A stretch of 64,000 nucleotides of DNA. It comes from Ditylenchus dipsaci (Eukaryota > Nematoda > Chromadorea > Rhabditida > Anguinidae). How positions within the stretch are numbered: position 1 is the stretch's first letter; each line of letters begins with the position of its first letter. A program made the translations under genes and the position numbers. The notes beneath the pieces were generated by a model, which saw nothing but the letters and a program-made list of their open reading frames with translations, did not search any database and was not told the DNA's origin. Location: assembly GCA_004194705.1 (NCBI GenBank), contig SADC01001278.1, forward strand, positions 620,001-684,000, written 5' to 3'. Below are positions 44,301-55,896 of the stretch, one piece after another.

Positions 44301-44719
44301 CCTAGCCCTTTCTTAAGGTCTTTGCCTTGTATTTTGGACGGCTACTCTCCTCCGCTGGAAAACTTACCGGAATTCGTATATGGACTCGCTAGTGTGAATG
44401 TCACTGATGTGAGTGTCAGCTTAACTTTTGTTTCTTTATCTAAATTGTGTAACTATCTGATTTACAGGAGCGAAAGTGTTATGAGGAAGTTGCCAAACTA
44501 TTGGCAGATCTCTACACGCCAATAATCTTGTCTTCCAGCCAAGACGAGGAAGAATCCACTGCTGATGAACAGGCACAAGATGAGCTTCGCTTAGAACTAC
44601 TTCGCCGACTCGTGTTTCCTGCTTTCAAGTCAAAATTCTTGCCTTCTGCCTGTCTCCGTAACGTAGTTCACCAAATCGCCAGCATTGAAGAAGCCTTCAA
44701 GAAATTTGGAAGGTGCTAA
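41320..44719 (+). CDS. MLH1: DNA mismatch repair protein MLH1
   Basis: MutL family GHKL ATPase that pairs with PMS proteins in mismatch repair. Exons: 41320-41510, 41594-41631, 41681-41848, 41901-41928, 42035-42178, 42228-42356, 42413 to about 42520, 42571-42699, 42750-42770 (21-bp micro-exon), 42833-42903, 42961-43401, 43431-43656, 43708-43956, 44006-44408, 44469-44719. Motifs: [72 protein letters not shown], then a variable linker and the C-terminal dimer domain ([27 protein letters not shown]) ending FGRC, close to the family's C-terminal ERC. At least seven one-base losses break it (near 41407, 41616, 41717, 42471, 42847, 44031, 44107). All are fixed by one extra base, so I read it as a real gene with consensus errors. 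Confidence 0.88.
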
Positions 44720-44880
44720 TCTTTTAAGAACACCGTTTTTTTGTCATTCGTCAATTTTATGCTGTTGTCTTTTGTTGTATGGATTTGATGTGATAAACAG
44801 AGGTCTAAAACTCGTTTTCTGTAATTTTGAAGCATCCTATAAGAAACTTTGTTATCTCAAAACCTTGGAAACGTAGATGT

Positions 44881-45107
44881 GCCGTATTTTCTTTAATTAA
44901 CGCCCCTGATTGAAAATCGTGTTATTGGTATTGTCTTTTTGACACACTTCTGATCACTTCTCTGAGGCAAGTCATCACCCATTTTGTAGCCAAGAAGATG
45001 AGCTACAAAACGGGTGGTAACTTGCCCAAGAGAGGTGATCAAAAAATGGGTAAAAAAAAACAATGCCAAGAACACCATTTTCAATCAAATTAGAGGAAAT
45101 ACGGTAG
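44881..45107. repeat. TACCGTATT-family hairpin downstream of MLH1
   Basis: From GCCGTATTTTCTTTAATTAACG to the inverse AATTAGAGGAAATACGGTA, 227 bp, with arms sharing GATTGAAAATCGTGTT.TTGGCATTG and CTGAGGCAAGTCATCACCC. It is a full-length member of the TACCGTATT end class, related in its arms to 33117-33265. Confidence 0.7.
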
Positions 45108-45937
45108 CATGCAGGTCAATTTTAAACTGCTGCTCGATGTTAGTGAAGGGCTGAAATTTCACTTTACCGGAAATACAGAAACATTGCTTAAACCGCTCCA
45201 AACCACTTTTTATTCCGTGAAACGGGTTGAAAACACGTTTTTGGTGCTGGAAGACAATGTTTAGAGCAAATTCGGTATTCATACTTCAGTCAACTTCGGT
45301 ACACACACCTCAGTCAATTTTGTATCCACACCTCAGTCAAAAATCAGCTTAGGGGACCAAGGGTAATTATTTTATAAAGAAATTTTCACAAAAAAATTTT
45401 TAATCTTTAATTTTTTAATTTTTAAAATTTTAAATTTTTTAAAATTTTTTTGAAAAATTTTATTTTTTATAAAAAATTTCATGAAAAAGTTGAAAATTTT
45501 TTTATAAAATAAAATTGCGGGCAGGAGTAAGATGCGGCAAATCACATTGCGACAATTCAAATTGCGGCAAAATGAAATTCCGACAATTCAAATTGCGGCA
45601 AAATCAAATTGCGACAATTCAAATTGCGGCAAAATCAAATTGCGGCAAATCATATTGCGACAATTTAAATTGCGGTAATCAAATTTGAAACTTTCAGGTA
45701 ATGCTTAATCTGCCACCACTATGTGGTCTCAATAAGCTGCCGTCTAAACAGGCTTGTTTGTGAGATGAGATTTTGCTAGAAACCAAAAATTGACTAGCTG
45801 TACAAAAATCAGCAAACAATCAAATAGTATATAGTATAGTACAGTATTCGTTTTCCATAGCTGAAAGAAGTAAAGTCAGGCCAGGAGGAAAGCGAAAAAA
45901 TGATATACAAATATTTACTCACAAAGTGAACGAAAAT

Positions 45938-48056
45938 ACCTAACGCGGTACGTGACAATTCATCCTCTGAGACAATTCATCCTCACTTGGGAAAACGGGA
46001 CGATTCATCCTCACTTGTATAAACGGGACGATTCATCCTCACTATTAAAAGGGCCGATTCATCCTCACTCGTCAAAACAGGACGATTCATCCTCACTCGT
46101 CAAAACGGGACAATTCATCCTCACTATTTATAAGGGCCGATTCATCGTTCCTTTAAAAAGGGACTTCAGATGTCTTCAGTAAAGACTCTTCATTGTCTTG
46201 ATAAAAAAATTGCAATAGTTCATTGTCAAATATATTTTATTTCTGGGGTATTGCTTTTCATGATCCGCTCCCTTTTTTTTCGTATCTTTTACTGATTTTT
46301 ATTAGCTTGCGATTACACATTTATGGTTTCAGGATGGATGCTTTCATGCAAAATGGTCAAATCAATTATGTAGAGGTTACACGTGTCTTGGCGGTCAACA
46401 ATCAGTCAACAATGTCAAAGCAAATATAAAACGTTGCGCCTTAGACACCCGAGAAGTAATTTAGCTAGGTCGTGAATAGCTCCGTTTAATGTGCACTGAT
46501 TTTTCAGAAGCCAAAAGAACTTTTGAATCATGAGCTCCAGTCAGTCCCATTAGCGCTAGGTCCAAGTCTAGAAGATAGTGCCAGCCGCAAGATGGTACGC
46601 AGAGTCCGCATTGCCAATCAAATTCCGGTCGTTGAATCAGCTAGGGTGGAGGATGTCGACATTCCAGCAGCATGTCAGATATACCAAGATGGTGCCGGCC
46701 GTGAAGAGCTGTTTTTGTTAGGCGATTCAGGTGAAAATGATTCGGAGAGGTGAGTTTAAATTATTATTTTGAGTTCAAGTATCATAATTATTCACAGAAT
46801 TTTGCTTTTGGACGAGAAAGGCACATAGAGTGGTCTGGAGAAATGAAATATATCTACATGGATGGGTCCTTCAGCATAACTCTTGCTCCATTCTACCAAG
46901 TTTTTATTTCTTCTTCTCATCTTTATCATTGGTTATTCAAGGCATTCAGGTTTACGCTATTCTGGCTGAGAGAAGTGCACGAGCAGCAAATGGTGGTAAG
47001 TGGGTGTTTCCTGTACTTTATGCGCTGCTCAAGTCAAAGTCTCGGGATGTGTACACAAAGCTGTTCAAAATGGTGAAACAGCTGTGGCCGGATTTCACAC
47101 CTACTTCTATTTCGGTTGACTTTGAACAAGCTGCCATCCAATCTTTGATCAAAGTTTTTCCTTGTAAATTATTTTTCAGACTCTGTTATTGGATTCAGAT
47201 TCAAAGATTTCTGGCTGTCTCTTTCACCTCGTGAAGAATTTTAAGAAGCAAATTGGAATAGGTGGTCTTAGTGGGCGTTATCAAGAGCCTGAGTTTTCCG
47301 TCCTCGCAAGAATGATTATCTCACTCACTTCAAGAATATTGGCAAAAGTACACCACTATCATGACTCTAGTCTTATGGCATATCTTCGAGGGCTAGCTTA
47401 CAATATAGTTATGGATCAGTAAATGTTGAGAAAATTTGTTTGTTTGCCCGTGTTATTCTATGGTGAAAATAAAAATTGCTTGCTGATAATGATGATTGAG
47501 GGTAACATTTATTCATTGTAACATCATTGTGAGAATGACTCGCTTATAATAGATTGGTGAATACCTTACATCATTTCAACAGAGCAACAGTCTTCCAACA
47601 TCTACAGTCTTTTAATTATCAGTCTCTATAAAAGCATTGTCCCTTTAGACCGAAACTCGCTCCTTTTTCATAAGGGAACATGGATCGTCCCTTTTTATAA
47701 ATGAGGATAATTGCCCTGTTTACACAAGTGAGGATGAATCGTCCCTTTTAGATAGTGAGGATGGATCGTCCCTTTTTGACGAGTGAGGATGAATCGTCCC
47801 TTTTTAACGAGTGAGGATGAATCGTCCCTGAGTGAGGATTAATCGTCCGTTTTTACCAAGTGAGGATGAATTGTCGCTTTTAAACAAGTGAGGATGAATC
47901 GTCCTTTTTTCCCAAATGAGGATGAATCGTCCTTTTTTATCGAGTGAGGATGAATTGTCCCTTTTTACCAAGTGAGGATGAATCGTCCCTTTTTCCCAAG
48001 TGAGGATGAATCGTCCTTTTTAGATAGTGAGGATGAATCGTCCGTGTCCGTACCTA
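45938..48056 (+). mobile_element. MULE element with inverted GATTCATCCTCACT arrays
   Basis: Left edge GGTACGTGACAATTCATCC followed by about nine units of (GGGAC)GATTCATCCTCACT. Right edge is the inverse (AGTGAGGATGAATCGTCC, about fifteen units, 47690-48045), ending GTCCGTACC. CTAACG flanks the left and TAACG the right edge, too short to be sure of a duplication. It encodes a MULE-type transposase and is inserted in the left part of the 45270-50610 element. Confidence 0.8.
46508..47422 (+). CDS. Mutator-like (MULE) transposase, 5' and 3' limits uncertain
   Basis: Exons run about 46508-46752, 46798 to about 46899, 46944 to about 47163 and about 47180-47422. The DDE-fold features of MULE transposases are present: YIYMDGSFSITLAPFYQ (first Asp), IQVYAILAERSA, PVLYALLKSKSRDVYTKLF, SVDFEQAAIQSLIKVFP (second Asp), then GCLFHLVKNFKKQI, the C..H helix. 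The frame steps near 47200 between VFP and GCLFHL, which may be an intron or an indel. An earlier exon, 46220-46430, is possible. Flanking arrays are the likely binding sites. Confidence 0.72.
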
Positions 48057-48099
48057 ACGTATAAAATAACGATCAACCCAAATAGCAGCCCAATCACGT

Positions 48100-49975
48100 C
48101 CGTTCAAACTCCCATTTTAGTACACTAGAGAAAAAAGGCGCGAAATTCAAAATTTTGGAAATTGATCACTAGTGTATCCTTTCAAATTCCTGTTTCAAAC
48201 CTGACTGATTTTATTTCAACGTTCTGAACATTTATGCTCAGAGTGTTGGCCAATGTCAGGGCTTTCGAATGAGCTATCATTTGTCCATGAAACATGAAAA
48301 ATGAAAAGCATAAGAGATTTCAGTGAAAATTTCATATATTTATTCACGTTTGTTTGATATGACTTGAATTTTTCCGCTGTTTTATTGTCAAATAAGGGTA
48401 AAAAAAAAGACAGAGGCCTTGTAGAGAACAAAATTTCCTACATTTTGGTACCAATGAAGCATGCGAAAAATGCAAATTCAGGGTGTTTTATGCAAAAGTT
48501 AGATGAAAAACACAAAACACCCTATTTTCACTCGGAAAAATGCCACTTGTTTGCTTCAAATAGCCTCTAGTTTTAAAAATTCTGGTTTTACAAAAATCGG
48601 TCTGGATTTCCGGGTAGAAGAGATTGTAGGCTTTCTTTTGGTGCATAAAAAAGCCCCAAAAATACAAAATTGGCGTGTCTCATACAAAAATAAATTCAGT
48701 GTTTTTTTAGAGCTGAAGATGGTCGTGGATAAAGAATGCAAAGAAAGTGATTGAATCTCGTCTTTTGCGCCTTCATCAGTCTAAGCAGTTGCAATTAGAT
48801 GGCAAATATGGTGAGAAAATATTCCTCTTCCTTGTGGGTGATAAAGGTGGGTCCTCAACCAAGATTGCAGTCGGAATAGCTAACGTCAGTTCTATTAATT
48901 CTTACGAGAATTTGATTATGGTGGCGCTCTTTCAAGGTGATGATAATTACGAAAATATGGTGGCGCTAAAAGAAATCCTCTTCGAACAGCTCAACTTTCC
49001 ATCTGTGCGTGTTGGTGATGAAGAATTCTCAACAAAATGGTAGCTGAAAATTTATAAACCCAATAATTTTATTCTCTAAGGTTTTTGACTGGTGATATGA
49101 AATTCCTTTGCTCGCTATTCGGTCACTTGGTCCCCAATGCAACTCACGCTTGTCTGCTGTGTGAAGCTCCATCAACATCTTTCAAGGAGAATGTGGCTGG
49201 TGAAGAGCGTACTTTGGATAAGATCAAAGAAAGTTCGAAGAAATACCAAGAAGAATTCATTAAAGAACTGAAGCCAGCTGAAAAGACAGCCTTGAACAGA
49301 AGCTGCGAGTCCATTACAAAAGCTCCACTAGTAAAAATCAATGTCAATTGTGTGGTGCCTTGTCCTCTCCATATCATCCTTGGACTGGGACAAGATTTGC
49401 TGAACCTCGTGCAGAAAGAATCCAAAACTCTAGGAGTAGAAGAGCAACTCGAAGATGTGTATAAAAGGTTGGGCGCTGACAAGAGGTCTTGGTTTCAAAA
49501 TTTCTGCGGTTAATTTTTTTACAAACTGTTCGTCCCTTTATTTCTGATTTGTAGGCAATCACATGAGAAAATTGCTCACTGGAGATGGTCCGCGAAATGT
49601 TGCTAATGCAATCCGAAATTCTCCAAAATACGCTGATCTCTCCCAATTGCTCTCTCTCTTCTAGGACAAATTCAGTGCTATGCAAAGGCCTGTTTTCTGA
49701 GCTCAGACGAAATTTCCATGTTGTCCTCAGCGTGCAGTAAATACTTTGAATTGCTTCGTGTGAGTTGACTTTTTAGTTTATTTTTGAAAATAATATTCAC
49801 AGAATAATTTAAGATAGGATTTCCAACAAGCTCCATTACGCCTAAATGTCATTGGATGTGCTGCCATGTTCCTCTTTTCGCTGCTGCAAACAAGTTCTGG
49901 GGGCTCATTTCTGAACAAGCCATAGAAGCACTTCATCAAAGATCAGTGAGGACGAGAAACGATTTTGCAGAATGA
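48100..49975 (+). CDS. Transposon-encoded GDKGG-type protein, function unknown
   Basis: Coding segments are 48600-48740, 48747-49042 (IESRLLRLHQSKQL, LVGDKGGSSTKIAVGIANV, NLIMVALFQGDDNYENM), 49082-49512 (FLTGDMKFLCSLFGHLVPNA, HACLLCEAP, then a charged region and CPLHIILGLGQDL) and 49555-49665 (NHMRKLLTGDGPRNVANAI). The order GDKGG..TK, GDD.YEN, GDM.FL...G, C..C resembles a protein type I know from repetitive elements of many invertebrates. I cannot assign it to a named superfamily from memory. One base appears to be missing near 48735, between the first two segments, and an in-frame TAG lies near 49662. It is probably the gene of the enclosing 5.3-kb element. Confidence 0.5.
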
Positions 49976-50610
49976 GGGATCTAACAAGAATCTCCGAAAC
50001 AATAATGAAGAGGTCTTACGTAAGAAACTGTTTACATGATTTGAATATCTCTGACACAATGTTTCCGGTTAACCTGTTTCATCGGTTTTTCGTTCAATAA
50101 ATTGCTCTTCTAACAAGTTAACTTTTGGCTAGAGACTCTAATTCTCGCTAAAAAAAACAAAATTTTCAGTCGAAATTTGTCTATCGTAGTCAAAAATCAC
50201 TGAGAAATTTAGAAAATGTAAGAAAATATTTTTCAAATATCTTGGCGTTTTGTTTATTTTAAAGTGAACTAGAATTTGAATTTTGAACGGACGTGCCAAT
50301 GTGACCCTCCCACTTATGCCGCAATTTGATTTTGCCGCAATTTGAATTGTCGCAATTTGATTTTGCCGCAATTTGAATTGTCGCAATTTAATTTTGCCGC
50401 AATTTCATTTTGCCGCAATTTGATTTGTCGCAATTCGAATTGTCGCAATCTGATTTGCCGCAATCAGATTTTGCCGCAATTTGATTTGTCGCAATCTGAT
50501 TTGCCGCATCTTACTCCTGACAACTACTCCAAAATTGCCTTGGTTTCCCAAGCTGATTTTCGACTGGGGTGTGTATACCAAAGTTGACTGGGGTGTGAAT
50601 ACCGAAATTT

Positions 50611-50890
50611 AGCCCAATGTTTTTGAAATTCGTTTTGATCTGCCTTGCGGGGCAAAAAAAGGGACGAGGCAAAAAGTCACACCTCAAACCGCCCGCCCAA
50701 AACCCCCCCCCCCCCTGAGAGGTCATTTTCCTTACACCGTTTCCGAGTTTTAAATTTTAAATTTTTTAGTTTTATAAAAATTGACACGTTTTAGTAAGCT
50801 AATGGACCTCATATCTCCGCTTATATAGCGTACTTTGGAAAAATAAATGACAAATTCGGAATCTTTGCAAGTTTTCGGAATATTAAAACT
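50611..50890. other. Spacer
   Basis: Contains a C-run (50702-50715) and AT-rich sequence. No exon or repeat pair seen. Confidence 0.4.
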
Positions 50891-51575
50891 AAGGCCCCAC
50901 CCTTGTTCTTCAGCTGCGTGTTCTGGCCGGAAAATTCTTCAACTGGCATGTTCTTCAACTGGTAAATTCTTCGACCGGTTAGTTCTTCAACCAACTGTTC
51001 TTCAATTAGCTTGTTCTGGTCTGCTTTTTCAGAGGTTTTGAACTTTTTTTAGTACTATCTCACTGAGATTGATCAAAAGTCACGTAAAAAGATTATTACC
51101 TGTATATTTTAGTCGAAGAAATCCAAAATTTAATCACTTAGTTGGATGTTGAGGGTAGTTTGAGGGATCTATGGTAATATGGGGTCCGGTTCGGTTTAAA
51201 TTATTTTAACCTTCCTGCTCCCCTTTCAGATCCTAGTTCTATTCTGCATAATTCGAAAACTTATTTTGCCTCTTTGATCACCTCAATGAAGTCGAAGAAC
51301 AACCCGGTTGAAGAATATGTTGGTCGAGAACGTAGTGCGCAGAACAGATAAAATTATCTGAATAGATAAATTTATATATCAGATAAAATTCAAATTTATC
51401 TGTTCAGATAATTTTATCTGTTCTGCGCACCACGGAAGAGAATAACCCGATTTCTCAATTTATAGAGAATAACCCAGTTGAAGAATAACCTGGTTGAAGA
51501 ACTTACCGGTTGAAGAAATTACCGGTTGAATAATAAGTTGGTCAAAAATTTACCGATCGAGAACTGTAGGTTGAA
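50890..51575. repeat. Element with inverted GTTCTTCAACTGG arrays
   Basis: 50905-51025 has units of (T)GTTCTTCAACTGG(TAAATTC). 51285-51570 has the inverse (CCGGTTGAAGAA(T)AACC). A central hairpin (CAGATAAAATTATCTGAATAG and inverse, 51350-51425) lies in the right half. No coding remnant is recognised. Confidence 0.65.
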
Positions 51576-51579
51576 GAAT

Positions 51580-52100
51580 AAAGCTAGAGCCAAAACTAAA
51601 GCTATAAGTCAAAAACAACATAAAAGCATAAAAATATATAAATTATGGTGAAAGAACACAGATGTTCCCACACTTAAAACAAAAAATATGTGCCGAGATT
51701 TTTTCTGAATCAAGTTTCAAGCTTTTGGCTATAAGTTTTGTGTACAAGCTGGCTGAGGAGAAGAAGACAAGGCTGGATTGATCAAAAGCACCGCCCTCCC
51801 AGCAGTCAAAACAGAGCGCACATTTGATATGAGTCTCTTTTATTTAGTTTGCAGTTTTATCCAAGTCTTCTTTTGAAGAATATGTTAGTTTGTGCAGTTT
51901 ATTTATTGTTGTAAAAGATGCTTATAATAGAGCTCCGACGGTCGGATAGCGAAGTCTTTGAAGTGTTGTAGCTCTGCGAGATTTCAACATTTTTTTCGGG
52001 CATAGCGAAAATCTCGAATTCGTGTCGAGACAAAAACTGTTTGAAGTTTGAGATAAAAATTTTTGTGTCGACACGAAAAATTAGCCTTTGGAGTGTTAAA
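51580..52100. other. Spacer
   Basis: 51890-52075 contains a weak inverted pair (CATTTTTTTCGGGCATAGCG region; TTTTGTGTCGAC). No supported gene. Confidence 0.35.
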
Positions 52101-52110
52101 TGGCTATAAC

Positions 52111-53124
52111 CAGGGCCCCAAATTCTATGCAAATGCATATTTTTCTGCGGATATGCAAGCAATAGTTATGCACAAAAAACGCACTTTTAGCGCTGTTTGA
52201 GTACTTTTTTCGTACTTTATGCAGCATGTTTTGCATATTTTCCATTTTTAGTGCATATTTTGCAATTTTGACGCATATTTTCTGCATATTGTAGAAAATC
52301 TCAGAAATTTTTGGGTTAAAAGATGTTGCAGCATGCCAAATCTCATCTTTTGTGTATAAATAAGTCAATTTCTCAGTTTCCAAAACCAGGACACTTTATT
52401 GTCAAGCGTGTAAGAAAGAGATTTTTTTCACTAAATAACCTTTATTGAGGTAGCTAACGTTTCAGTACCGTGCAATTCATATTTTCAGTTAAAGTAGCAA
52501 ATAACAGTGCAAAGCACCGATTTGGTTGGTAAAAGATATTAATTTCAAAAATCGCAAAATGCACATTGTTTATATTTGCGAGAAGATGAGAAAGAGTGGC
52601 AGGAGTACAGAAGCCTTAGATGTCTCGAAATTGCTTTACGAAATCTTTTTTTGCAACTTAGCTAGTAAATGGCGGTCAACACTATTCAAAATCTTTTTCG
52701 ACTGCAATCCTGTGGCATCTTCATGGGAGCAGAAAGTTTTTTTAAAGCTATGTTCAAATCCTAGGTCAAATGGGACGTCAAATAAATTAAATCCTGAAGT
52801 CAAATGAATTAAATCCTTAGGTTAAATCACCTTGCTTCAGCAAAGCCATATGTCAAATTTTGGTCAATTTTTTTTGCAAAAAATTTAGCATTATCCAAAA
52901 AGTATCTTTTAATCGTGTATAAGCTGCCAAACCGTTTAAAAGGATGTTTTAGAGCAATTTTACGAGATATAGTGATTCTTCACAAATGTTATGCGGTACA
53001 TTTAAAAGGTTTAGTCTAAAAATTATACTGCATATTTTACGTTTTTAGCGCATATTTAAGCAATTTTAGCGCATATTTTATGCGCATATTTCGCCTTTTT
53101 TAGTGCATAGAATTTGGGGCCCTG
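52111..53124. mobile_element. Non-autonomous hAT element, TSD GCTATAAC
   Basis: Exact 8-bp duplications GCTATAAC (52103-52110 and 53125-53132) and TIRs CAGGGCCCCAAATTCTATGC / inverse, with CAGGG ends typical of hAT. Both subterminal regions repeat GCATATTTTG / AGCGCATATTT many times (52125-52280, 53030-53100). The interior has one open frame of 93 codons (52526-52807) without recognisable homology. Confidence 0.92.
52526..52807 (+). CDS. Small ORF of unknown function inside the hAT element
   Basis: ATG to TGA, 93 codons, containing YICEKMRKSGRSTEALDVSK and a hydrophobic/aromatic middle (LYEIFFCNLASKW). No known transposase motif appears. It may be chance or a captured exon. There is no neighbouring coding support. 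Confidence 0.2.
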   Translation: MVKDINFKNRKMHIVYICEKMRKSGRSTEALDVSKLLYEIFFCNLASKWRSTLFKIFFDCNPVASSWEQKVFLKLCSNPRSNGTSNKLNPEVK

Positions 53125-53132
53125 GCTATAAC

Positions 53133-53393
53133 TGATTTGGTTTGCTAAAAACCTGAAATATGCACGAAAAACATTATTTCTGCCACGAAAAACGGGTGCC
53201 ACGAAAAACCTGAAATGTACCACGAAACAAATATTTTTTTTCGTGGCACATTTCAGTTTTTTTGTGGCATATTTCAGATTTTTGGCGGGTTTTTTGTGGC
53301 ACATTCCAGGCTTTTCGTGGCATCCCGTTTTTCGTGGCAGAAATAATGTTTTTCGTGGCATATTTCAGGTTTTTAGCAAACCAAATCAGTTTA
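53133..53393. repeat. CACGAAAAA hairpin MITE abutting the hAT element
   Basis: Arms from CTGATTTGGTTTGCTAAAAACC to its inverse, with repeated GCCACGAAAAAC / GTTTTTCGTGGC units in both arms. The centre is near 53255. It starts directly at the right target duplication of the preceding element. Confidence 0.75.
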
Positions 53394-53399
53394 TGCCGT

Positions 53400-55640
53400 G
53401 TTAAATCGCCAAAAAAATAACTTTCTAATAATTATGCAAGACAAAAAAATTTCAGCTAGCTTTTAGTTTAATACGTAGAATTGTCGAGCCTCAAGCCAAG
53501 ATCTTGAAAATGTCGAGCTTTGAGCCGGCCTTTGCTAACCTAATAATCAGTGCTGCAAATCCCGGCACCGGCTAGAATTCGGACATCTGTTCCGAGCAGT
53601 TATTAATGTTAATAACTGCTGGAAAAGATTTTTTATGATTTTACGATGGTTTTACAGGGATTGACTATAGAACCCCGTTCCCCCTTACGCTGAGTGTGAC
53701 TCTGAAGCCTCCTGCGTCAAATTTTGACTACTCTCTGTAGTTCGAAAAATTTCTTTGCTCAGAATTAAAAAACAGCCGGCTTTCTCATGACACCGGGGTC
53801 GAGAAACACGAATATAAGGTTATCTCCTTCACCGAGCACTCTACGTGGGGGGGGCTTCTATAGTGCAACCATTTACAGTACTGCATTCAAAATGAAGAAA
53901 GCTATATCCTTCATAGCTATTTAAGTTTCTTCATTCATAGGCCCATGATGTCACTTTTGGGGAAGGGAAGTCATATTCAAACCTCATTAACGAGACACTC
54001 AACGGGAACAGGTATGAGTTGTCCAGTTATCGAGGTAATATATGTTATGCGATAAGCTTTTTGAAGTCTTAGAAGCGTTTTTTTAAGAAACCTAAAAAAT
54101 CTGCTATTAAAAACTAATGGTTACTATTTTTCGAATTCATTCAATATAACTTTGTCGAGTTTCTTTCCTGATTTACAGAACTACACAAACTCCAGCATTT
54201 TATTTTTGATAAAAAAATTCGAACTGGTAAAACACCATATGTTCGCTTTTATTGATGGTGGAGTAATTGTGTTATACACCCCTGTTGATCTTCAAACCAA
54301 AAGCCTGCCCGCCCCCTCCCCGTCCGTACACAATATGGTCAAATAAACTGAACAAATTTATAGTTAACCCCAATTTTCTCGATTTATCGACCTCCTCTGC
54401 TGGATCGATACGGCGGGAAGTCCCAAAATATAAGTCACCATATATATAACTTATGGTGGCACCTACACGCTTTATAAAAAGACCCATTCGTTTTTACGGT
54501 CCCCAGAGTCGATCTCAAGATGGGCCGTTAAATCGAGGGTTTACTGTAGTAGGATTGGTAAAGTTTGGCAAGAAGAGACAAATTATTTTCTTTTCAATAT
54601 ATATTCAATATTTCAATATTTGTAATATTTTCAGAATTATTTGTAAGACATGTGGCACAACATTTTACCTTGTTTAAAAATTTCACGCAACGGTATACTT
54701 TATTTTAGAAATGAGAATATCAGAAAATATTGAAAATATACAAATCGCTATGTTTGACTAGCTGTGTCGGGTCGAAAAACCAATTTGTAGCAAATTTCCA
54801 AGTGTGCATTAAACTTATCAAAATTAGATCCTTTTTTTGAAACTTCCTGAAATGCAAATGACTTTTAAGATTTTCGCTTTTGATCACTGTATGTAAACTA
54901 GTTTTTTTCAGGTATACACATTAGTATTTTCGTCAGAAAGCTGTTCACCAATTTTCTTTATCTGTATTTTTGTATTTCCGGAAGTCAAATTAACTAAATA
55001 ATTAGATTTTAATATATGCGCACAATGGTTAGTCAATTTTTTTTGTTTTTTAATCAAATCTGCAATAGTAGCTTCTGCAGACTTAGCTTTCTTAATTGCT
55101 CAAAAAGCATCTTTATTTGCAGACATTTAGTAACATTGATGACATAAATAAAGCACTTCAAAAATCAAGTGGCTTGTTTTCTGATTTCCTCAAAAAGTGT
55201 TAAGCTGTTTAGAAATTAGTGGTTTAAAAAAATTAAATTCGTCTTTCCATATAACACCATCCCTCAAGTTTGACCCCCAAGCTGATTTTTTTCGAAAAAT
55301 TTGTATTTTACTTTTTTCTTTAGCTTCAGTTGCTTTTATTAAAAAAAGAAGTGAAAGCTTAAGAAAAAAGCAAGAAAAGATTTTCGGAAAAAATCCACCA
55401 TTTGTATTTTTCGATAAAACTCTGACCGAATTTCAAAAAATTGCAAAATTCTAACTAGAATTTTTTAAATTTTCGAAACTTTTGGCATACGCATTTGGCC
55501 AATTTTGACATATCGGCCAATTTTTCTGGCTAATTAACTGGCCAATTGTCTGGTCTGATTGGAATTTGGCTAGGCTCATCTCACTGACTACAAAACAAAC
55601 AGGAAGTTGCTCGTGAGTAATCTGCAAAAAGAGGGCCAAA
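53400..55640. other. Intergenic stretch with little structure
   Basis: About 2.2 kb of AT-rich sequence. Small features: inverted ATAAGTCACCATATATATAACTTATGGTG near 54430-54460, and TTGGCCAATTTT repeats at 55490-55570. Several short open frames occur, but none shows a family motif or paired splice sites that I can support. Confidence 0.5.
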
Positions 55641-55654
55641 ATCAGAATGCCACA

Positions 55655-55865
55655 AAAACCATTTTAAAGGACCATTTTTGTTGATTCAATTTGACAAATT
55701 CAAATGCACGCGGGACACTTCTCTTTCGTCTCTCACTATACTCTTCTGAGTCGCTCGAAATAACTTCAGAGAGTAGAGTGAGAGACGAAAGAGAAGTGTC
55801 CGGCGCGCATTTGAATTTGCCAAATTTTCATTTGCATCAACAAGTATGGTCCTTTAAGGGCGGGT
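55655..55865. repeat. Hairpin MITE just upstream of the HTH/EF-hand gene
   Basis: Arms TTTAAAGGACCATTTTTGTTGA...GACACTTCTCTTTCGTCTCTCACT and inverse meet at about 55763. Ends are AAAGGACCAT / ATGGTCCTTT. It lies 30 bp before the start codon at 55897 and therefore in the presumed promoter or 5' UTR. Confidence 0.75.
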
Positions 55866-55896
55866 ATTAATAGAAAAATGCGATAGTTGTAGAATT

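Larger units (their letters stand above)
45270..50610. mobile_element. 5.3-kb transposon with inverted TTGCGGCAAA arrays and a GDKGG-type gene
   Basis: Ends mirror each other: TTCGGTATTCATACTTCAGTC / GACTGGGGTGTGAATACCGAA, then AATCAGCTT.GGG.ACCAAGG, then GAGTAAGATGCGGCAAATC, then arrays of AATTGCGGCAAAATCAAATTGCGACAATTC units (45535-45680; 50320-50510). The interior holds a 2.1-kb MULE insertion (45938-48056) and a multi-exon gene (about 48.1-50.0 kb) that is probably the element's own. No clear target duplication was found. Confidence 0.75.

Noticed and set aside
41320..44719. MLH1 as a pseudogene
   Set aside because: Every defect is a one-base loss mostly in a homopolymer, the same seen in RPS3A, DHPS, PPP4R4 and the EF-hand gene. 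Splice sites and catalytic motifs are intact. Error is the simpler explanation, though it is not proven.
45938..48056. TAACG as a target duplication of the MULE
   Set aside because: MULE duplications are usually 8-10 bp. Only five bases match and edge placement is uncertain, so I do not claim it.
53400..55640. Several ORFs of 60-85 codons
   Set aside because: AT-rich, low-complexity, no splice partners or family motifs, and overlapping frames of similar length on both strands.
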